This document shows positions 1 through 7,159 of a stretch of 14,882 nucleotides of DNA, one piece after another (positions within the stretch are counted from its first letter, which is position 1; each line of letters begins with the position of its first letter). Origin of the DNA: Gammaproteobacteria bacterium (GTDB lineage: Bacteria; Pseudomonadota; Gammaproteobacteria; Arenicellales; Arenicellaceae); the NCBI GenBank assembly GCA_030426005.1, contig JAUHZM010000043.1:1-14882 (forward strand), in the 5' to 3' direction. The notes below the pieces were generated by a model. That model saw only the letters and a list, made by a program, of their open reading frames with translations. It searched no databases and was not told where the DNA came from. The position numbers and the translations under genes are program-made.

Positions 1-52
1 CGACCACACCGAGGCCAGGCGCCAGCTGACGCCATAGATTTATAAAACGCAT
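1..52 (-). CDS. Partial ORF at left edge, possible YeiH-like membrane protein (N-terminus only)
   Basis: On the minus strand an ATG at 52-50 opens a frame that stays open to the window edge and gives only 17 residues (MRFINLWRQLAPGLGVV). It begins 14 nt after the stop of the dioxygenase gene, in the same direction, so it could be the third gene of that operon. No convincing Shine-Dalgarno sequence precedes it. The LW...PGL pattern followed by small hydrophobic residues resembles the beginning of YeiH/UPF0324 putative sulfate exporters (E. coli YeiH has LWHFIPGL near its start). Seventeen residues cannot establish a family, so the exporter idea is an inference. The frame may also be spurious. 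Confidence 0.35.
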   Translation of the reverse strand, partial: MRFINLWRQLAPGLGVV

Positions 53-66
53 GAAACTGGTTGGGG

Positions 67-1041
67 TTAAGCCGCTAACGCAACGAGTACTTCGCGTTTT
101 CGCTCGCCACTGTATGGGCGTCGACCATGCATCGTCATTTTGTTATCAACCAGTGCAACATCACCGTCTTGCCACTGCAGGTCATAGGTGAACGCCTTAG
201 AAAGCTCAACAATCATGTCAAGACCTTCGCGCGGAATAGGGGAGCCGTCACCGAATGTAATTGCGCGGGAGGGATTTTCGCGCACACCTCGCCAACCTAG
301 ATAAGCGGCGATGAGCTGGTTATAGAAAACTCGTGTTCCGTTTTCTAAGGTGAGCACCGCGGGTAAAACTGGGGTCGTGGCCTGTAAACTACCGTCTACG
401 CCCCATTCCCAGGTGTAACCCATCCCAGCAAGTTTGGCCTCAGCTTGTTCTATGTTGTCAGCGCTCATAGTGCTGCGCCAACTGCGGCCTTGGCCTGAAG
501 CATGATCGTCTTCTGCCGGCATGTGCGTCGTGTATAACAGACCAAGACTGGCGAATCTCTCCGCGAGTGCGGCATCAGCTTTTTCGAGTGCTGCAAAGAG
601 CATGTCTGATCTGCACAGCGGTGTTGCACCACCATGGTCGGCCGCTGATTTACAAAAAAAGAAAAGCTTCTGCGGTGAAATAGGGGTCTGCGCCATCTCA
701 TGATGTAGAAATATCTCTACGTTTTTGGGGGCTTCGTTAGCTGTAAAAACACGCTTGGTGAAATTGATGCGTACTGCATTAGACAATGATTCTTGGTAGG
801 TGAAGCTCGAGTAATTGAAGCTGTCTGAGAATGCATCGAATGACTCTGCGTCTGTGACTGGGAAGCCGCGAAATAGGACCGCGCCAGATCGAGAAAGTTC
901 ATACTCTAACTCTTCCTGATTGGCTTGCAACCAAGCGCGCGTCTCTGCCAGTGACTCAAAGCCATATTCATTGGTAACAATAGACGGGAAAGCACCTGTA
1001 TCAAACTGAAGTTGCTCATTGCTTGTTTGGTAGCGGATCAT
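67..1041 (-). CDS. TauD/TfdA-family Fe(II)/2-oxoglutarate-dependent dioxygenase
   Basis: A 324-residue cytoplasmic protein of the TauD/TfdA fold (PF02668), which couples 2-oxoglutarate decarboxylation to oxidation of a substrate with O2. The iron ligands are visible: H113-x-E115 (in LHHEMAQ) and distal H305 (in TMHGRRPY). R316, 11 residues after the distal His as in TfdA, is the likely 2-oxoglutarate anchor, and T140 in GGATP matches the conserved Thr. The facial triad is His-x-Glu, as in clavaminate synthase and SyrP, not the His-x-Asp of TauD. The start has a strong AAGGAGT Shine-Dalgarno (1054-1048) 7 nt upstream. The gene lies 31 nt behind the aldo/keto reductase and is probably cotranscribed with it. 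The substrate is unknown. In this setting a released sugar is plausible: C-H hydroxylation, or C-S cleavage of a sulfonated sugar that would leave an aldehyde for the reductase. Confidence 0.85.
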   Translation of the reverse strand: MIRYQTSNEQLQFDTGAFPSIVTNEYGFESLAETRAWLQANQEELEYELSRSGAVLFRGFPVTDAESFDAFSDSFNYSSFTYQESLSNAVRINFTKRVFTANEAPKNVEIFLHHEMAQTPISPQKLFFFCKSAADHGGATPLCRSDMLFAALEKADAALAERFASLGLLYTTHMPAEDDHASGQGRSWRSTMSADNIEQAEAKLAGMGYTWEWGVDGSLQATTPVLPAVLTLENGTRVFYNQLIAAYLGWRGVRENPSRAITFGDGSPIPREGLDMIVELSKAFTYDLQWQDGDVALVDNKMTMHGRRPYSGERKREVLVALAA

Positions 1042-1072
1042 ATGCGGACTCCTTGATATTCAGCCAAGTAAA

Positions 1073-2041
1073 TTAGTCGTAAATAGGATGAAATCGATTA
1101 AACGCTTGCACACAAAAAACGCCCGGGTCGTTGAATCGACGGTTTTGGTTGAGCGCACTGATTGATTGCATCTCAGTATCGGTAAGTTCAAAATCAAATA
1201 TGGCGGCATTCTCCACCATGCGTTCTGGCTTGCTCGTTTTGGGGATGATAGCCGTTCCACGTTGAATTCCCCAACGTAAAACAATTTGTGCAGGGGTTTT
1301 GCCGGTGCGCTGAGCGGCAGCTTGTACGACTGGCTGTTCTAATACTGACTCTTGTTGTGTTGCCATGTCGAGCTCCAAGTACGAGAGCGCACCCAGTGGT
1401 GAAAATGCGGTCACTGGAATTTCATTCATCTGACACAGACGCAACAACGGTGTTTGTGTCAAATAGGGATGTGACTCGATTTGCACCATCGCGGGCTTTA
1501 CGTTGGCGTAACTCAGAAGGTCATTCAGTAGACCGGTGTTGTAGTTGCACACTCCAATCTGCTTAGCTAAGCCTTGCTTGTATACGTCCTCCATGCCTCT
1601 CCATGTTTCGATCAATGGCACTCTGGCCAACGTCATCGTAGGCGCACTTGCATCTGGATCAAAAAACCAGCCGGCCGGATAACGTTCCTCGATTGGCACA
1701 TAAGTTTGTGCAATAGGGAAGTGAACTAAGTACAAGTCGAGATAGTCGAGTTGCAGGTCGCTCAGGCTTTTCTCGATGGCCAACTGAACATGCTCCCGTG
1801 CGTGGTGCGTGTTCCATAACTTTGATGTGACCCATAAGTCATTGCGTGTACACAAGCCATCTTTTAATGCACGTTGAATTCCGACACCAACTTCGCATTC
1901 ATTGCCATAGTCGCTGGCACTGTCGAGGTGTCGGTAACCGAGCTTGATGGCTTCGTATACCGCATCTGAACATGTGTCTTGATCTAGTTTCCATAGTCCA
2001 AACCCAATCGGAGGAATGGTTTTCTCGGCTATATTATTCAT
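1073..2041 (-). CDS. Aldo/keto reductase, xylose/aldose reductase type (AKR2-like)
   Basis: A 322-residue (alpha/beta)8 NAD(P)H-dependent carbonyl reductase. The AKR tetrad D40, Y45, K74 and H107 has the same spacing as in Candida tenuis xylose reductase (Asp46, Tyr51, Lys80, His113). Other xylose-reductase features are the long loop after HFPIA (107-127, with VPIEERYPAG), the cofactor-phosphate motif IPKTSKPER (K268, R274) and the C-terminal RFNDP (302-306). The length equals that of the yeast enzyme. In the cofactor motif the yeast Asn276 is Ser270. The start is set at the ATG at 2041. The frame is open upstream to 2248, but that extension has no AKR-like sequence and crosses the promoter. 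It heads the leftward operon with the dioxygenase. The likely job is to reduce an aldose or a sugar aldehyde, either xylose to xylitol or an aldehyde made by the dioxygenase. The sequence cannot decide between these. Confidence 0.9.
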   Translation of the reverse strand: MNNIAEKTIPPIGFGLWKLDQDTCSDAVYEAIKLGYRHLDSASDYGNECEVGVGIQRALKDGLCTRNDLWVTSKLWNTHHAREHVQLAIEKSLSDLQLDYLDLYLVHFPIAQTYVPIEERYPAGWFFDPDASAPTMTLARVPLIETWRGMEDVYKQGLAKQIGVCNYNTGLLNDLLSYANVKPAMVQIESHPYLTQTPLLRLCQMNEIPVTAFSPLGALSYLELDMATQQESVLEQPVVQAAAQRTGKTPAQIVLRWGIQRGTAIIPKTSKPERMVENAAIFDFELTDTEMQSISALNQNRRFNDPGVFCVQAFNRFHPIYD

Positions 2042-2090
2042 CGTGTCGCTTGATAGTTTTGTGTTGAGTATTGCAATTTGGTTATGGTCG

Positions 2091-2119
2091 ATATTATTAT
2101 ATCTTATATAAGATATCAA
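2091..2119 (-). promoter_or_regulatory. Sigma-70-type promoter of the reductase-dioxygenase operon
   Basis: Read on the minus strand, TTGATA (2119-2114) is followed after exactly 17 nt by TAATAT (2096-2091). This is close to the TTGACA-N17-TATAAT consensus. Transcription would start near 2084, leaving a leader of about 43 nt before the ATG at 2041. The spacer holds the 18-bp palindrome described separately. Identified by eye and not tested. Confidence 0.6.
2099..2116. promoter_or_regulatory. Palindromic operator, probable GntR-family site 1
   Basis: ATATCTTATATAAGATAT is a perfect 18-bp palindrome. It sits in the divergent intergenic region between the reductase and the GntR gene, inside the 17-nt spacer of the leftward promoter, so a bound dimer would cover both promoter boxes. 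Bases 2102-2117 recur with one mismatch at 6977-6992, before the TonB-dependent receptor. HutC-subfamily GntR regulators bind AT-rich palindromes of this size (for example TTGTATATACAA), and the encoded regulator is adjacent. Binding by that protein is inferred from position and repetition. Confidence 0.65.
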
Positions 2120-2274
2120 AGTTAATTTTTGAGATAGCTTAGTTAGAATTATTGTGTGCTTTATAGTCGCGATAGCCAAATAAGTCGTTAGAATAGGTGC
2201 GAAAGACTGCCGTAGCGTGCGCGCCCTAAGTGACTCAACGGCTAACAATTAAACTAAAAATGCTTGGTGTACCC

Positions 2275-2994
2275 ATGACGCTTACGACTAATTTTCAGCC
2301 ACTTTATAAACAGGTATATGACGTTTTAGTTAAAAGACTGGTGGATGGCTACTGGAAGCCTGCTGAGACGCTGCCGAGCGAATTTGCTTTAGCGAAAGAG
2401 CTCGGAGTAAGTCAAGGGACAGTGCGTAAAGCGCTGAACCAAATGGTCGCAGAGAAGCTCTTGCGGCGTAGACAGGGCAAGGGCACGTATGTCTCCGAGC
2501 ACACGCAAGAAAGCTCTTTGTATCGTTTTTTCCGGTATCGAGAGCCTGGTGGTGAAAAAGTTATTCCAGAAACAACCGTTATTAGTACTCGGCGTCGCAA
2601 GGCCACTAAGCCCGAACAGCTGACCTTTAACTTGGATTCCAAGTTGCAATTGGTTGAAATGATTCGTCTGAGAACGATCAATGATTTACCAGCGATCTAT
2701 GAAATAGTACTACAACCACTCGCGTTGTTTCCTGATATTGATAAAGAGCGCGATTTGCCAAACTCTTTATATACCCTGTACCAAGAGAAATACGGTGTCA
2801 GCGTGGTGGAAGTGCGGGATGAGCTAAGTGCCGTTATTTTGACGGAGGAGGTCGCCGATCAACTCGCGTTGAAGGCGGGTTCGGCAGCGTTAAAAAATAC
2901 GCGCGCCAGCATCAGTATCGATGGGCGCGTCATAGAGGTTAGTACTGCGTATTGCAGTAGTGACAATTTCGTTTACTCGGTCACCATAAAATAA
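2275..2994 (+). CDS. GntR/HutC-family transcriptional regulator (wHTH + UTRA)
   Basis: A 239-residue one-component regulator. Residues 8-75 form the GntR winged helix-turn-helix (PLYKQVYDVLVKRL, then LPSEFALAKELGVSQGTVRKAL, then the wing RRRQGKGTYV). Residues of about 95-235 form a UTRA effector domain, which usually senses a small metabolite such as a sugar derivative. The chosen ATG gives the usual GntR N-terminus and has GGTG a few bases upstream. In-frame GTG 2230 and ATG 2260 add only atypical residues. The gene lies divergent to the reductase operon and 18 nt before the GH31 gene, and is probably cotranscribed with it and the symporter. The palindromes at 2099-2116 and 6977-6992 are its likely operators. 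If it acts like most of this subfamily, it represses until a pathway sugar binds, but the sequence does not show the inducer. Confidence 0.93.
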   Translation: MTLTTNFQPLYKQVYDVLVKRLVDGYWKPAETLPSEFALAKELGVSQGTVRKALNQMVAEKLLRRRQGKGTYVSEHTQESSLYRFFRYREPGGEKVIPETTVISTRRRKATKPEQLTFNLDSKLQLVEMIRLRTINDLPAIYEIVLQPLALFPDIDKERDLPNSLYTLYQEKYGVSVVEVRDELSAVILTEEVADQLALKAGSAALKNTRASISIDGRVIEVSTAYCSSDNFVYSVTIK

Positions 2995-3012
2995 CTCGAA
3001 CTACACGCTGAG

Positions 3013-5178
3013 GTGGCCAGCGTACTTGTGCAATTTATGACTCAAAATAATCTGGCCCAAGCGCTGACGTTGAATGCGCCGAATTGGAATCAAATTGACG
3101 CAGCGCATGTGATTGATCAGCCAAGTCAGCCATCAAAAACCCGTGTCTCGATCCCTTTGTCTGTTGGACTTCTTCATCTGGAGATGTTTGAAGGTGGCGT
3201 TCGGCTTACTTCTGACCATCAGCGAGAATACGATTATCAGCTCATCACGTCAGAACCGATGCTCGCTGAGCTTTCCCTTGAGATATCCGATGGCATTGCC
3301 GTGGTTGGGTCGTCAAACTACACGGTGACTATTGCGTTTCAACCATTTTCGCTCACCGTCACTGACAATCAAGGCAAGTTACTGGCACGCTCAGCTGACG
3401 ATGGCCATTTTGTTCGTCAACACAGAATCCCACCCTTGGCGAAATCTGACCGCGCTTGGCTGTTATCCTTCGCATTGACCTCGGGTGAACACTTTTTCGG
3501 GCTCGGTGAAAAGTGGGGTGCTTTGAATAAGCGTGGTCAATTGGTACGCTCCTTTAATCATGATGCGCTAGGTGTGAATGGCGAAATCTCGTACAAAAAT
3601 ACGCCGTTTGGTTGGAGCCCAAATGGCTGGGGCGTATTTGTTCACACGCCAGCGGCTGTGACGCACGCGGTAGGCTACCCAGCATGGTCTCAGCGTAGTT
3701 ATTGCACGCTAATTGAAGACAGTGTTTTAGATGTCTTTTTGCTATTCGCTGATCGCAGTCGTTCGCATATATCGGTACCACAACAGATGTTACAGCGCTA
3801 TGCTGATCTTACTGGCTACGCGCCAGTCCCGCCAGATTGGTCAGGCGGTGCAATCTTGTCCAAAGCGTACTACAAAACCGCTGATGAAATCATTGCTGCG
3901 GGTGAGGCTGTGCGTGAGCGACAGCTCCCGTGCGACGTGATTACCTTTGATGGGCGGGCCTGGCAGGATACAGATACGCGTTTTGCGTTTGAATGGGATG
4001 CTAGTCGATACCCAGATCCAGAGTCCGTAATCAAGCGGCTTAAACAGTTAGAATTCAAAATTTGTGTATGGGAATACCCGCTAGTTTCGGTTAAGCATCC
4101 TTGGTTTGAGGAATTCGCCGCTAAGGGCTGGTTATTGAAAGATTGTCGGACTGGCGAGCCATATCGTTACGCGTGGGATATGCAAGCCTTTGGCGAGGTT
4201 CTTACACCGCTGCCAGAATCGGGCATTGTGGACTTCACGCACCCGGAAGCCTACGCTTTTTGGCGTGATGCGCATCAACCGTTGTTCGAGCTCGGCGTGG
4301 ATATGATTAAAGCCGATTTTGGTGAGCAGGTTGAGGACGATAACATGGTAGCTCACAACGGTGAACGTGGATTGGCTTTGCATAATGTCTATGCGCACCT
4401 GTATAACCGCTGCGTTTATGAAGCGGCTGAAAAGTACTGTCAATCAGGACCATTTTTGTTCAGCCGTTCAGCATGGACTGGGAGCCAACGTTACAACAGT
4501 CAATGGGGCGGAGATCCGCAAGCTGACTGGGAAGGTATGATGGGTAATATTCGTGGTGGTTTATCTTGGGGGCTCTCCGGTGCACCGTTTTATGCGACGG
4601 ATATTGGTGGTTTTTACAAGGATACTCGAGATGCTGCACTTTACGTGCGTTGGGCGCAAGCGGGTGTTTTTTCTGCTCACTACCGACTACATGGCATCGG
4701 CGCACGTGAGCCTTGGTCATACGATGAATCCGCAGAAGCCGCGGTGTGTGATGCAATCAATTTACGCTATCGACTCCAGCATTATTTGCAAAAGACTATG
4801 CAAGAGGCCGCAGAGAGCGGGCTCCCAGTACAACGGCCAATGGTGTTGGCCTTCCCAGAGGAGAAAGAGACTTGGGCGTTTGAAAACCAGTTCATGTTTG
4901 GTAGTGACATTTTGGTCGCACCCTGTTTTTGCCCGAGCGGGCAGGTCGAAGTGTATTTTCCAGCTGGTCAATGGCGACGATTGGATGTGGAGTCCAGAGA
5001 CATGGGGCCGATATATCAAGGCGGACAATTTCATCGACTGCAATTGGCTCTGGAACAAATTCCTGCGTTTATCCGCATTGATGCGCGAATTCCATTAAAT
5101 GCATTGCATCAAACGACTTCGGCAATACCGAGGGATTCAGATAATAATTATCAAATCGAGCAATTCTGGCCTAATTAG
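3013..5178 (+). CDS. GH31 alpha-glycosidase, YicI (alpha-xylosidase)-like, altered -1 subsite
   Basis: A retaining GH31 hydrolase of about 720 residues with no signal peptide, so it should act in the cytoplasm on an imported glycoside. An N-terminal beta-sandwich (to about residue 270) is followed by the (beta/alpha)8 barrel and C-terminal beta domains. The nucleophile is D435 in KADFGE and the acid/base is D501 in WGGD. They are 66 residues apart, as in E. coli YicI (Asp416, Asp482). YicI-like landmarks include FEWDASRYPDP and DIGGF. At the YicI Cys307/Phe308 pair, which controls C5-substituent specificity, this protein has G314-R315. The E. coli YihQ sulfoquinovosidase residues Gln288, Trp304 and Tyr508 align with Phe. 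Alpha-xylosidase is therefore uncertain, and a sugar with an anionic C6 group is plausible. The start is ambiguous: GTG 3013, GTG 3028 and ATG 3037 are all weakly supported. The symporter gene follows by 18 nt. Confidence 0.9.
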   Translation: MASVLVQFMTQNNLAQALTLNAPNWNQIDAAHVIDQPSQPSKTRVSIPLSVGLLHLEMFEGGVRLTSDHQREYDYQLITSEPMLAELSLEISDGIAVVGSSNYTVTIAFQPFSLTVTDNQGKLLARSADDGHFVRQHRIPPLAKSDRAWLLSFALTSGEHFFGLGEKWGALNKRGQLVRSFNHDALGVNGEISYKNTPFGWSPNGWGVFVHTPAAVTHAVGYPAWSQRSYCTLIEDSVLDVFLLFADRSRSHISVPQQMLQRYADLTGYAPVPPDWSGGAILSKAYYKTADEIIAAGEAVRERQLPCDVITFDGRAWQDTDTRFAFEWDASRYPDPESVIKRLKQLEFKICVWEYPLVSVKHPWFEEFAAKGWLLKDCRTGEPYRYAWDMQAFGEVLTPLPESGIVDFTHPEAYAFWRDAHQPLFELGVDMIKADFGEQVEDDNMVAHNGERGLALHNVYAHLYNRCVYEAAEKYCQSGPFLFSRSAWTGSQRYNSQWGGDPQADWEGMMGNIRGGLSWGLSGAPFYATDIGGFYKDTRDAALYVRWAQAGVFSAHYRLHGIGAREPWSYDESAEAAVCDAINLRYRLQHYLQKTMQEAAESGLPVQRPMVLAFPEEKETWAFENQFMFGSDILVAPCFCPSGQVEVYFPAGQWRRLDVESRDMGPIYQGGQFHRLQLALEQIPAFIRIDARIPLNALHQTTSAIPRDSDNNYQIEQFWPN

Positions 5179-5196
5179 GTCAGGGCAGGGGAAGGT

Positions 5197-6909
5197 ATGG
5201 TTGCTAACGAACTTATATTTACGCTGTTATCGTGCGTTTTCTTTATGGCGCTGGTCGGCTGGGTGTCGTATCAAAAAACCAAAGGGAGTGTGGAAGATAA
5301 AGACGGTTATTTTTTAGCCGGTAGAGGCTTAACAGGCACGTTTATCGCTGGTTCGATGTTGTTAACCAATTTGTCTGCCGAGCAGCTAATTGGTCTGAAC
5401 GGATCGGCTTACGGGTTCAACATGAGTGCTATGGCCTGGGAAGTAACCGCCGGGTTTGCGACTATCATTATGGCGTTAGTATTTCTTCCGCGCTATCTAT
5501 CCGGCGCATTTGCGACACTGCCAACCTTCTTGCAAGATCGATACGACGACGGCGTTCGTCGCTTAACGGTTATTCTATTTATGGTGGGGTACGGTCTCGT
5601 TACGATTCCGTCGATCTTGTATTCTGGTAGCGTCGCGGTATTGCGCCTATTTGATGTGCCCTCGCTATTAAATTTGCCTTACTCCCAAGCGCTGGTGGTT
5701 ACAGTTTTGGTGGTAGGCTCGGTTGGCGCAGTGTATGCGATTTTTGGTGGTCTAAAAGCGGTGGTGGTGTCAGATACCATTAATGGTATCGGCCTTTTGA
5801 TAATCGGCCTATTAGTCCCTACTTTAGGTCTAATACTGCTCGGGGATGGCAGTTTTATTCAAGGGTTAACCACTGTCGCCACTACAGAGACGCACAAACT
5901 CAACGCCATTGGGACGCCAGTAGATCCTGTGCCATTCGGCACTATATTTACTGGCATGATTTTGGCTAACTTATTTTACTGGGGCACAAATCAATACGTT
6001 ATCCAGCGTACCTTGGGGGCCGCCAGCTTGGCAGAGGGGCAGAAAGGGGTTTTGTTATCAGGCTTCTTTAAACTCCTTGTACCCTTCATGATGATGGTTC
6101 CGGGCGTTATTGCATATCACCTATATAATCAAGGCGGGGATGCCTTGCCGTCAATCGATTTGGCTTATCCCCAACTGGTCAAAGACGTGTTGCCAATCTA
6201 TCTATCGGGGTTCTTTCTTGCCGTGTTACTCGGCGCTGTTTTCAGTTCGTTCAATTCGTTATTAAACAGTGCCGCCACTCTGTTTTGTTTGGATGTTTAT
6301 CAGCCGCTTAAAAAAAATCAGGTAAGCGATGCGCAATTAATCCGAGTTGCAAAAATAGCGAGCGTGGTTATCGCATTGTTTTCATTTATTGTGGCGCCGC
6401 TTTTACAGTTTGCACCGGAAGGTTTGTGGCAAATAATTCGAATATTTACTGGTTTTTACAATATTCCGGTCATCACAATCGTGCTCGTAGGGCTCTTTAC
6501 ACGCAATGTTTCGGCCTTAGCAGCCAAGGTTGCTATTTGTTTTCATGTTGTGGCGTACGGTATTCTAAAATTCGTTATCGATATTGATCTTAATTTTATC
6601 CATATCTACGCGGTGCTCTTCGTCATTGAGGTGGCCATAATGTTGTTGATAAGTCATTGGCGCCCGCGAACGACACCGTGGCACTTCAAGCAGGCTGCGC
6701 GCGTAGATATGCAGCCCTGGCGTTACGCTCCTGCAGCGAGTATGACCATGATTTCTGCGATTATCGTCGTCTATTTGTTGTTCTCGCCGCTGGGCTTGGT
6801 TGGTGGCTTGGGTAGTGAGTTCTGGTGGTACTCAGGTCTTTGCATGCTGCTAAACCTTGTGTTGTGTGCATGGTCACTGAAACGAATCCCTCGCATGCGC
6901 ACGGCTTAA
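5197..6909 (+). CDS. Sodium:solute symporter (SSS/SLC5), SGLT-like sugar transporter
   Basis: A 570-residue inner-membrane Na+/sugar symporter with about 14 hydrophobic segments. By alignment to recalled Vibrio parahaemolyticus vSGLT, most galactose-site residues are kept: N58 (Asn64), Q63 (Gln69), E82 (Glu88), N258 (Asn260), Y261 (gate Tyr263) and K292 (Lys294). The Na2-site serines S350-S351 (Ser364/365) are also kept. Two positions differ: A85 replaces Ser91, and R415 replaces Gln428, a direct sugar ligand. The gates are altered too, W81 for Tyr87 and W411 for Phe424. This indicates a sugar related to but different from galactose or glucose, perhaps charged. AGGGGAAGG lies just before the ATG. 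The gene follows the GH31 gene by 18 nt in one transcription unit. Its expected role is to bring the periplasmic glycoside to the cytoplasmic GH31 enzyme. Confidence 0.93.
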   Translation: MVANELIFTLLSCVFFMALVGWVSYQKTKGSVEDKDGYFLAGRGLTGTFIAGSMLLTNLSAEQLIGLNGSAYGFNMSAMAWEVTAGFATIIMALVFLPRYLSGAFATLPTFLQDRYDDGVRRLTVILFMVGYGLVTIPSILYSGSVAVLRLFDVPSLLNLPYSQALVVTVLVVGSVGAVYAIFGGLKAVVVSDTINGIGLLIIGLLVPTLGLILLGDGSFIQGLTTVATTETHKLNAIGTPVDPVPFGTIFTGMILANLFYWGTNQYVIQRTLGAASLAEGQKGVLLSGFFKLLVPFMMMVPGVIAYHLYNQGGDALPSIDLAYPQLVKDVLPIYLSGFFLAVLLGAVFSSFNSLLNSAATLFCLDVYQPLKKNQVSDAQLIRVAKIASVVIALFSFIVAPLLQFAPEGLWQIIRIFTGFYNIPVITIVLVGLFTRNVSALAAKVAICFHVVAYGILKFVIDIDLNFIHIYAVLFVIEVAIMLLISHWRPRTTPWHFKQAARVDMQPWRYAPAASMTMISAIIVVYLLFSPLGLVGGLGSEFWWYSGLCMLLNLVLCAWSLKRIPRMRTA

Positions 6910-6959
6910 GTTCCACAGCCTTTAACACTGTGGCGTACCTTCGCTATCAAGTTAAGGTG

Positions 6960-6987
6960 TTGTTTACGCTTAATGGTCTTGTATAAG
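6960..6987 (+). promoter_or_regulatory. Putative promoter of the TonB-dependent receptor gene
   Basis: TTGTTT (6960-6965) and TATAAG (6982-6987) are separated by 16 nt. This is the best sigma-70-like pair in the 250-nt gap after the symporter gene. The start point would be near 6994, leaving a long leader of about 165 nt. The -10 box is contained in the second operator copy, so repressor binding would block it. The match is moderate, and readthrough from the upstream operon is also possible. Confidence 0.4.
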
Positions 6988-6992
6988 ATATC
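6977..6992. promoter_or_regulatory. Second copy of the operator, probable GntR-family site 2
   Basis: TCTTGTATAAGATATC matches 2102-2117 at 15 of 16 bases (A to G at the fifth base). The symmetric core TCTT-N-TA-N-AAGA is kept, while the outer left arm is degenerate. It overlaps the putative -10 box of the receptor gene. Finding the same site at the two promoters of one locus is the main evidence that the adjacent GntR protein controls both. Confidence 0.6.
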
Positions 6993-7159
6993 TATTGTAA
7001 TACATCTCATTATTAAGGTAGACTGATTTGATTGGTGAAATCTGACGCGCTACTCGGCGTAAGTTCGGCGCGACGTGAACCATTCCACGTAGATCAGAGA
7101 GCCAATATCTAGGTCGGTGCAACGTCGCATCTGCCACAACCACTGAGAGGAGATCAATA

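Noticed and set aside
2042..2248. Upstream open extension of the reductase frame
   Set aside because: The extra 69 residues have no AKR-like sequence, are AT-rich, and overlap the promoter and operator. The AKR2-type N-terminus begins at the ATG at 2041.
2230..2274. Earlier GTG/ATG starts for the GntR gene
   Set aside because: The 15 added residues lie before the usual GntR start and have no recognisable ribosome-binding site.
4553..5098. A 181-codon open frame inside the GH31 gene in another reading frame
   Set aside because: It lies wholly within the well-supported GH31 coding sequence and its translation has no protein-like family features.
3013..5178. Calling the GH31 enzyme a classical sulfoquinovosidase (YihQ/SmoI type)
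   Set aside because: The E. coli YihQ recognition residues are not retained: positions aligning with Gln288, Trp304 and Tyr508 are Phe, and the sequence follows YicI (KADFGE preceded by Ile, FEWD, DIGGF). Only a non-classical activity could be proposed.
6913..6933. Hairpin CCACAG...CTGTGG after the symporter gene as a terminator
   Set aside because: The stem is only 6 bp with a 9-nt loop and no T-run follows, so it is not a credible intrinsic terminator.
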